A program made the translations under genes and the position numbers. From positions 186,284,770-186,346,769 of the forward strand of contig NC_081406.1 of NCBI RefSeq assembly GCF_030272615.1: a stretch of 62,000 bases of DNA, in the 5' to 3' direction. Below, one piece after another: positions 55,861 to 62,000 of the stretch. The DNA comes from Cryptomeria japonica. Lineage: Eukaryota; Streptophyta; Pinopsida; Cupressales; Cupressaceae. Position 1 is the stretch's first letter; the number at the start of each line of letters is the position of its first letter. The notes beneath the pieces are model-generated. The model was not told the origin of the DNA, ran no database searches, and was given only the letters and a program-made list of their open reading frames with translations.

Positions 55861-56449
55861 ATATTGTCTAATTTATTGATGATTTTAGTAGGACATGGGT
55901 ATATTTTCTAAAGAGTAAATCTAAAGTTTTCAATCAATTTAAAGAATTTAAAGCAATTGTTGAGTTGCAAACTAGGAAGAAGATAAAATGTTTGAGGACT
56001 GATAGTGATTTTTCTCTAATTATTTTAATAGATTTTGTAAAGAATGTGGCACATATATGGAAGACAACTCTGTATTCTCTACAATGGAATGGAATTGCAA
56101 AAAGAATGAATAGGACACTAATGGAGAAGGCTAGGAGTATGTTGAGTGGTGTTGGTATAGAACAAATATTTTTAGCTAAAGTTGTTGCCACTATTTTCTA
56201 CTTGATTAAGAGGTCTCCTACATCATCTCTTGTTGACAAAAACATGTGGAGGCATGGTAAGGTCATAAGCCTTCATTAAGACATATTAGAGTTTTTGGTT
56301 GCAACACCTATACACATGTGTCAAAGGAGAAGCAAACAAAATTAGAGAACAAAGTTGTGAAATCTATCTTCATTAGATACAATTATGGTGTGAAAGGCTA
56401 CAAGCTTTGGGACCCCGCTCCACAAAATGTAATACATAGTAGAAGTGTT
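55861..56449 (+). pseudogene. Integrase, family-A internal 6 (truncated end of array)
   Basis: '[34 protein letters not shown]' then a gap in the second catalytic region, '[26 protein letters not shown]' (catalytic Glu changed to Lys), and the 'YGVKGYKLWDP' block. Homology to family A ends at 'catagtagaagtg' (about 56449), so RT, RNase H and the last LTR are missing from the window. Confidence 0.8.
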
Positions 56450-56589
56450 AAGACACCATTAGTGCCAGTTTGATGTTGTCAAAAATGGAAGAGTATGCAT
56501 TCTAGGATTTTAGATTTTAGATAGTTTACACTCTTCCTTGATTAGCTTTCTCTTTCATAAGACCTTTAATATGTCTTCCTACCTTTTTA
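56450..56589. other. Junction to unrelated sequence at array end
   Basis: Starts tgttaagacacc directly after copia integrase, which could be the TG end of another LTR element, but no matching partner or TSD is visible before the window ends. Confidence 0.35.
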
Positions 56590-59080
56590 TGCCTTAGCTA
56601 CTACTTGCCCATTGCCTGGGCTGAATCAAGTGCAAGAATTTGATGATAACATTCAAATATATGATTATTATCCATAGTTTAAATTGGAAAGGAGCTACCA
56701 GAAATTCAAGAGGGTAAACGATGTGTTTACCATGAGAATGGTGAGGGAATTGCAGAGAGATATTGGTCAAAGAATCTCTTATGAGGCCAAGACTTTAGTT
56801 AACACATATGGCAGCTATTTTATTCAATATCAAAGATTCACATACATTCGAATAGTTGGCTATGATGGGTTACCTCCTAAATTGCCTAAGTACCTTGAGG
56901 ATAAATTTATTTTAATGAAGTGTGTAGACATATAACTAAAGTGAATAAAATTTGTTCTCAGAGAAAGAAAGTAGGTTATTCTTTTCCTATTATGTGGGGA
57001 TTATATTCTTTTGATTCATAGACTGATGCTCTAAATTTGGAGAGAGCAATTGTTAAGTATAATTGTTCAATGTATGAGAGGAGATTTCCCTTTGTCAATC
57101 AAGATTATATCAAGAACAACTTGTGTTTGAGCTCATCATTCCATCATGTTCCTCACCTAGAAGATTTATGGGCTGACTATACAAGTGAGTATGAAATAAG
57201 AATGGGGAATTGGATGAGACTCAGTGTTAAATAGATTGTATTGTATCGAGTCAATTGGGATGTCTCTTGACATTAATGATGATGAATCTGATCTAGTTGA
57301 TCTAATTTATTACTCACAACTTTATAGTTCACCAATTGTTTTCTTAGATTCAAATTTAAGAGAACATAGTGATTCACAAACTAGGACTATTGTTGTCTCG
57401 AGGAGAACACAAGAATGGCTAGCTGAGAAAAAGGGAGAGAATGCAAAAACAAGCACTAAAGGAGCTGCATTGACAAGTACACTACCTTCCCAAATAATGT
57501 AACCTCAACAGCTAGTGCGAGTCCATCTTCATAACAAAAAGTAGTACTAGGAGACATTGGTGGAAGAAACAAAGAAGATCCAAATAAAAATAAAACACCT
57601 GAGAAAACATGTGCAAGTGGTCCTTTACCAGATTCGGGTGATTCATAGGATAAGGAACAAAATGTTGAAGTGGATATTCTAGATGCAAATCCTCTAGAAG
57701 AAGATGAGTTGTTGGTAGGAGCTCATGGAGACAAACCCTCCCAAGTTTCCCATTTAGTTAACAAAAGACTAATAAGGTTCCCCCCTTAAGAAGAGCTCTT
57801 TATTTTTCCACCCCTATTATGTCTTCTCAAACAGATTCCATAAGAAGTATGTCCTCATTAGAATCTTCATTAACAAAGAAGATAAAAATGGTACCATTCA
57901 GGTTGCCTAATAACAATATAGTGGGCAAATTACTTTAGAGAACTCCAAAAGCTAAAAAGTTGAAAACAACATCTAGACTAATGGAAGATGAGGATACTAG
58001 CAATGCCTATTTAGAAATTGCTCAATCCATAACGAATAAGGATCCTAATTAAGCTACTCCAAATAATTTTAATATTTCAAGAGTAGACTTAGGGCCACCG
58101 AGCATGGAAGGAGACAATCATAATTTCAAGGTGATTGCCAATAGAATATCGAAAAGATGTGAAAGAGATAAGATGGACAAAGAGGAGCTTAAGGGACATA
58201 CATGTGTCTTGACAAACTACTTGAAGAATTTTATTGATCCTTTTATATTGTCAACCTCACAAACTCAATACAATCTAGATATTTTTTCTATGTGCTCAAG
58301 CAATGTTCAGCAAGGTACAAGAAAACAACTCTCTTGGCAAAATAACTAGAGAATGGATTGAAAAAAAATTATCAAGTGCCCTCCATTCCTAGAAAAGATC
58401 AAAAGAGTATATGATAATATCCTTCAATTGAAGAAATTTATTCATCTAATTTTTGTGGATTGAAGCAAGGTGAAGCTGCATGGGGTAAGGTACTTATTGA
58501 CTTAAATGAAACACCCACAACGGATGCTCAAAGTGTTAATAAAGAAAATATTTTTACATATCTAAATGATGAAAGATGCACAATATGGTCTAAAGATCTA
58601 AAATGGAGAAGTCATCTTGTTAAGCAGTGTACTGATGGGTTAGATAAAGTGATGAAGCAATGCAACAAGGTTCATGCATAAATTGCCAATTTGACTAACA
58701 ATGTTGCTTATAGGCTGAGGAAACAGACTGGCAATGAGGGGACATCAATAGAAAAAATCAAAGAAGAATTTCATAATGCCATTAACTCTCTCTGATAAAC
58801 AAAAATTGGGAAGAGACAACTTTCAAAAAATTGTAAATATGAATGCTCGTCTTAATTGCAATGTTGACCAACCTACAAATATTCAAGACAGGATAGATAA
58901 GATCAAAATAGGAAAGGTAGTCTAGTACATTATATTGAAATCCATTGTCATTCACAGGCATGTAGAATTGGCCCTATTCTTGAAGACGTATAGAGATTTC
59001 AAGGAATGGCTTGCAACTTTACAGCTACCTCCACTTGTTTAGACAACTATCGCTCCACCAGCGCAATCGTGATTGGTCCT
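56590..59080 (+). pseudogene. ORF-Y: degraded long ORF of unknown function
   Basis: A chain of open pieces in + orientation: 56684-56935, 57037-57234, 57224-57502, 58104-58349 and 58460-58681, with few stops between. The start has an ordered, charged domain ('YQKFKRVNDVFTMRMVRELQRDIGQ', 'YERRFPFVNQDYI' within one piece). The middle is Lys/Ser/Pro-rich and disordered, with 'MTSQTDS'-type patches. The end is helix-rich ('WGKVLIDLNETP', 'GLDKVMKQCNKVHA'). No retroviral motif is seen. The architecture (folded N-part, disordered middle, helical C-part) resembles ORF-X in style only. I do not recognise it; it may be the ORF of another non-autonomous element or a decayed host gene. Confidence 0.5.
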
Positions 59081-59507
59081 ATTAATCTTTCAATGCTTTA
59101 ATTTTTCTTGTGTTAAAAAAAGGCAATTTTAATAGTTTATTATTTAAAAGGTTTTTATGTTTAAGTGGATGTTAATTGTTCAAAGGACTCATTTTAGAAA
59201 AATGATTATTTTAAATAATCCATTACTCAAAGGACAGTAGTTACATTTTGTAGTCTATAAATGGGTTTTTTGTGGACAGTTGAAGGGTCCAAATTTTGGA
59301 GAAATTTAGTACTATGTTGTCATTTTTCAAAGTTCTTACAATTTAATGAAAAATATATATTGAGTTTGGTGTTTCTAAATTATCTTCTTTTCATTTTTGT
59401 ACAGATAATGAGATACTTTCTCTTATGATAGTATATTATGTGCTAAATTTGTAAGGAGAATATCTTGATTTAGAAATTGTCAAATTTGTGATTTTATTCT
59501 TGTTATC
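59081..59507 (+). other. 3' flank of ORF-Y
   Basis: AT-rich non-coding DNA with 'aatgaaaaatatatat' and similar possible polyadenylation contexts. No gene or repeat recognised. Confidence 0.4.
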
Positions 59508-59509
59508 AA

Positions 59510-60910
59510 CTGTTAATTTGTTTTCATTAAGAAAGCAGCAAAAACAAGGGTGTTGACCCTTAATACAATAGCCCAAAGGTAGTAAGAGAGACAACTAAAC
59601 AAGGGAGCAATCCCCAAAAAAACATGGTCAGACAGGCCAAAAGAAAAAAACCTGTCAAACCAACAACCCAAAACCCCACTCAAGGAAGGGGAGAGACACC
59701 TGAACCTTGACAAGGAGGGGTTTGGGGGAGGGGAGAAAACTTCCCCTTCTACCTGCGATAAACCACAGTCTAGGCAATATTGTCATTAAGACCATCATTT
59801 GAAAGAAAGATCAAGTGGGGAGGACCCCGTCAAGGCACCATTAGAGGCACCAACAAATTGTTGTTGCGGAATAGCAGCAGGTTGTTGTAGAGGAACAACA
59901 TCAAGAGTAGAATCGGTAGGAGTAGAATGGAGCTACAAAACAGGAGCAATGGGAGTTGAATCCTCGGGGACAGTAATAGCGGCATCAACAGCAGTAAGAG
60001 GCACAACATCATCCCAGGAGGTCTCATCCTCTTGAGAGGAGTCAACATGGTCAAAAGCATAGAACATCAAATGATCAGTTGTAGCATTCTTACACCAAGT
60101 AACAGCACCTTTGTGATGCAGAAGTGAGCAATCTAAAGCTAAATGACCCATAGAGAAGCATTTCTGATAGCGAAAGGGGAGGCCCTCAAAATCCAACAGT
60201 TGAGTCCAAGGCCTATCCCCAACCATAAGAACCACATCCCTAAGGAGAGGCGAGGAGATGTCAATATCGATCAAGATCCAGGCAAAGGTGGAGTGGCCCA
60301 TGGAAGACGTGGCATCACCAACCTTCAAGAATCGGCAAATAGAGTTGATGATGGCCTCATAACAAGAATGCTCCTCAAAATGAAGATAAAGGTTCGAAAG
60401 GCGAACCCAAACCAAATGCACATTAAGTGGTTCAATAAGAGAGTTAAAGGAAGTTGTCTAGAGCTTAACAAAGAGGGAGTGAACTCCCCAATCCCACAAC
60501 TTGTCCAAAATCAAGTCACAATTAGACGAAGAAGCAAAGGCAGCAATGAAAAATCATTTAGCACAGGGGAAAAGCTCAATACTATGAACAATCAGAGGCT
60601 TCCATAAATCACTCACCTAGCAATGAAGGTCCGATAACAAAGGCCAAAGCCCAGAGAATTTGTACACCAATGCACAACATTGGTAGAAGCCAATGTTGTC
60701 CACAAACCACCACAGGGGAGGACTTGGCACAGGGAAGAGGATGAAACCCCTTAAGGGGTTGGGAAACAGATCTAGCCACATGAGCAAAACTACGCTTACT
60801 AGCGAAAGAAGGTCTAGGCAAGACATTAGCACCCACAACAGGGTCACCATCAGGAGCAAGGTAAAAGAACAATGTTGTGACATACTTTATTAAAGGAAGT
60901 GGCCAACACA
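59510..60910 (-). pseudogene. LINE (L1-type) ORF1 relic with 3' tail
   Basis: The minus strand starts near 60870 with 'DGDPVVGANVLPRPSFASKRSFAHVARS', continues with 'ALVYKFSGLWPLLSDLHC' in another frame, then the open piece 60421-59933 with the DUF4283-type pattern 'VWVRLSNLYLHFEEHSCYEAI' and 'ILIDIDISSPL'. A knuckle 'YQKCFSMGHLALDC' follows, in which the first Cys is Tyr. This is the ORF1 nucleic-acid-binding protein of plant LINEs. After an acidic C-terminus the sequence runs into a 3' tail (59760-59520) and an A-rich end with no ORF2 (endonuclease/RT). Similar strings at 59508-59520 and 60916-60930 might be a TSD but are weak. Confidence 0.72.
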
Positions 60911-61480
60911 ACTAAAACTGTTTAACTTTGACCGCATAAAAGTGACATTTCTAAATTGAATTTCAAAATGATGTAAACTAATCAAATATAGAAATATTAA
61001 TAAAATTTATGTGTTATTTTTTTTTAAATTGGTGTTTGTTTTAAATATTTAAAGACAGATTTTTTATTGCTGAAAATCAGAGGTTATACTCGGCATCACC
61101 AAACAAAATGAAAACGAACTTATTTTTTGTTGATTTTAATTTTCCAAATAGAGGACATATTTATGTAGTGTTTAAAAAAAAAAAAAATTGATGCATATTT
61201 TCTCATAATAATATTTTTAAGTCCAACATAGCTGAATTTGGTAGTTTTCATTCAGCATCACCTTTTGTCTACTAAATTTATTATTATCAAAAAATATATA
61301 TATCCTTTTGGAGAATATTCTCTCATCTAGTGAAAATTATTTTTTTTTAATTTTTTTAATATCATTTAATATTTGTTTAAATTTCTAATCAGCTTCTTTT
61401 TTAACTTCAAAAACCTACTCGTAATGTTTAATTAATAAAAAATATTAAAATTAATCAAAATACTAAAAAAAATTATATGT
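60880..61480 (+). mobile_element. Diverged TRIM-like relic
   Basis: 'ggaagtggccaac', 'ttgaatttcaaaatgatgtaaactaat' region and 'ggttatactcggcatcacc' align in order with the TRIM-like internal domain at 31255-31500. Strongly diverged and AT-rich; no ends found. Confidence 0.45.
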
Positions 61481-61796
61481 CTAGATTCATGACTTCAAGC
61501 TCTACAAAAGGGTGTTTTCTTATTTTTGTAAAAAAATATCCTACCTGAAAAAAAAATTGAACAGAAGTGAAAAGTTTCAGAAACACAAACAAAATAGGTG
61601 ATTTGGCTACCACATCACCTGCCACATAGGTGAGTCCGGCCGAACTCAATCCGACCAAACTTAATCTAGCCGAACTAATTTCAGCCGAACTATTTTGAAT
61701 TTTTTTGAAAAATTCTAAGCTCAAACGCTCACAAAAAGCACCTAAATGGTGCCAAGAGTCCAGTCGAACTGAGTTCGGCCGAACTCTTGGCACCAT
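61473..61796 (-). other. Region with 15-bp tandem repeats
   Basis: An open frame of 107 codons exists on the minus strand but includes the repeats 'SSAEI SSARL SLVGL SSAGL', which translate four 15-bp units at 61639-61698 (starts 61639, 61654, 61669, 61684; core gccgaact). More likely a simple repeat inside a mobile element than a gene. Confidence 0.5.
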
Positions 61797-62000
61797 TTAA
61801 GCGCCACATGGTAGGGTGGTAGTTTGGCAGGACTACCCCCAATTAGCCCCAAGTGCGACACAGCTTCATGCTTTTTCCCAATAGCATCACGAGACAGCGG
61901 AGCAACACCATTAGCTCGAGCATCCATAGCAGCAACAATCCTAGGAAGGGCATCCATGGGGGGGCAAGGGCATGAACCACCCACAGTCAGGGCAGAAGCA
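61742..62000 (-). pseudogene. Unrecognised minus-strand ORF fragment, open to window edge
   Basis: From the right edge the minus strand reads an open frame through 'MDALPRIVAAMDARANGVAPLSRD' (split here, contiguous in the sequence), 'GKKHEAVSHLGLIGGSPAKLPPYHVA' and ends at the inverted repeat, which overlaps its stop at 61742. GC content is higher than the surroundings. It may continue beyond the window. No family recognised. Confidence 0.4.
61743..61799. repeat. Inverted repeat with 17-bp perfect arms
   Basis: Arms taaatggtgccaagagt (61743-61759) and actcttggcaccattta (61783-61799) enclose 23 bp that is itself partly palindromic around gtcgaact/agttcggc. It would form a strong hairpin. Confidence 0.9.

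Larger units (their letters stand above)
3830..56449 (+). mobile_element. Tandem array of Ty1/copia family-A elements with shared LTRs
   Basis: Six internal domains alternate with six LTRs in one orientation. Each intact junction reads purine-rich tract, LTR (TGTTAG...TTACA), AG, then a TGGTATCAGAGC-type primer-binding site leading into the next gag. Net internal lengths after subtracting inserts are about 4143 bp (internal 1), 4036 bp (internal 2) and 4146 bp (internal 3). All copies are pseudogenes with different stops, frameshifts and deletions, so the array is old. The right end, within integrase of internal 6, is truncated by unrelated sequence from about 56450. Confidence 0.85.

Noticed and set aside
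1-62000. A new defence or biosynthetic gene system
   Set aside because: No cluster of intact host genes exists; all long frames are transposon-derived or unassigned and mostly broken.

Overview
The window looks like intergenic DNA from a large-genome seed plant, most likely a gymnosperm. It is AT-rich, I recognise no intact host gene, and nearly every kilobase belongs to an LTR retrotransposon or another mobile element. Most of these are old, full of stops and frameshifts, and nested inside each other. The organism call is an inference; no species-diagnostic gene is present.

The backbone is one tandem array of a Ty1/copia family (called family A here) on the + strand, from 3830 to about 56449. 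The order is LTR1-internal1-LTR2-internal2-LTR3-internal3-LTR4-internal4-LTR5-internal5-LTR6-internal6. Neighbouring internal domains share one LTR. After nested insertions are subtracted, internals 1, 2 and 3 are each 4.0-4.15 kb and the LTRs are about 0.9 kb. Internals 4 and 5 carry large deletions, and internal 6 is cut off at about 56449.

Later elements were inserted into this array. Internal 1 holds a minus-strand LTR element with a long unrecognised ORF (5869-17835), which is itself split by a complete second copia element, family B (7539-14861, TSD caaag). It also holds a Cassandra-like 5S-derived LTR (about 18978-19311) and a MITE-like element (20784-21423). Internal 3 holds a solo LTR (28722-30442) and a four-level nest at 31035-40973: a short-LTR TRIM-like element, inside it a LINE- or retroposon-type 3' fragment, and inside that a minus-strand Ty3/gypsy-like element with a nearly intact gag-protease ORF but no polymerase (31783-39625). 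LTR5 holds a tRNA-derived SINE and a solo LTR. Internal 5 holds another LTR-like insertion.

Left of the array are a (TG)n microsatellite, an inverted relic of the TRIM-like element and a family-B solo LTR. Right of it are a degraded ORF of unknown function (about 56590-59080), a LINE ORF1 relic on the minus strand (59510-60910), a diverged TRIM-like relic and an unrecognised minus-strand ORF with 15-bp tandem repeats and a 17-bp inverted repeat. No CRISPR, operon, rRNA operon or functional tRNA gene is visible.
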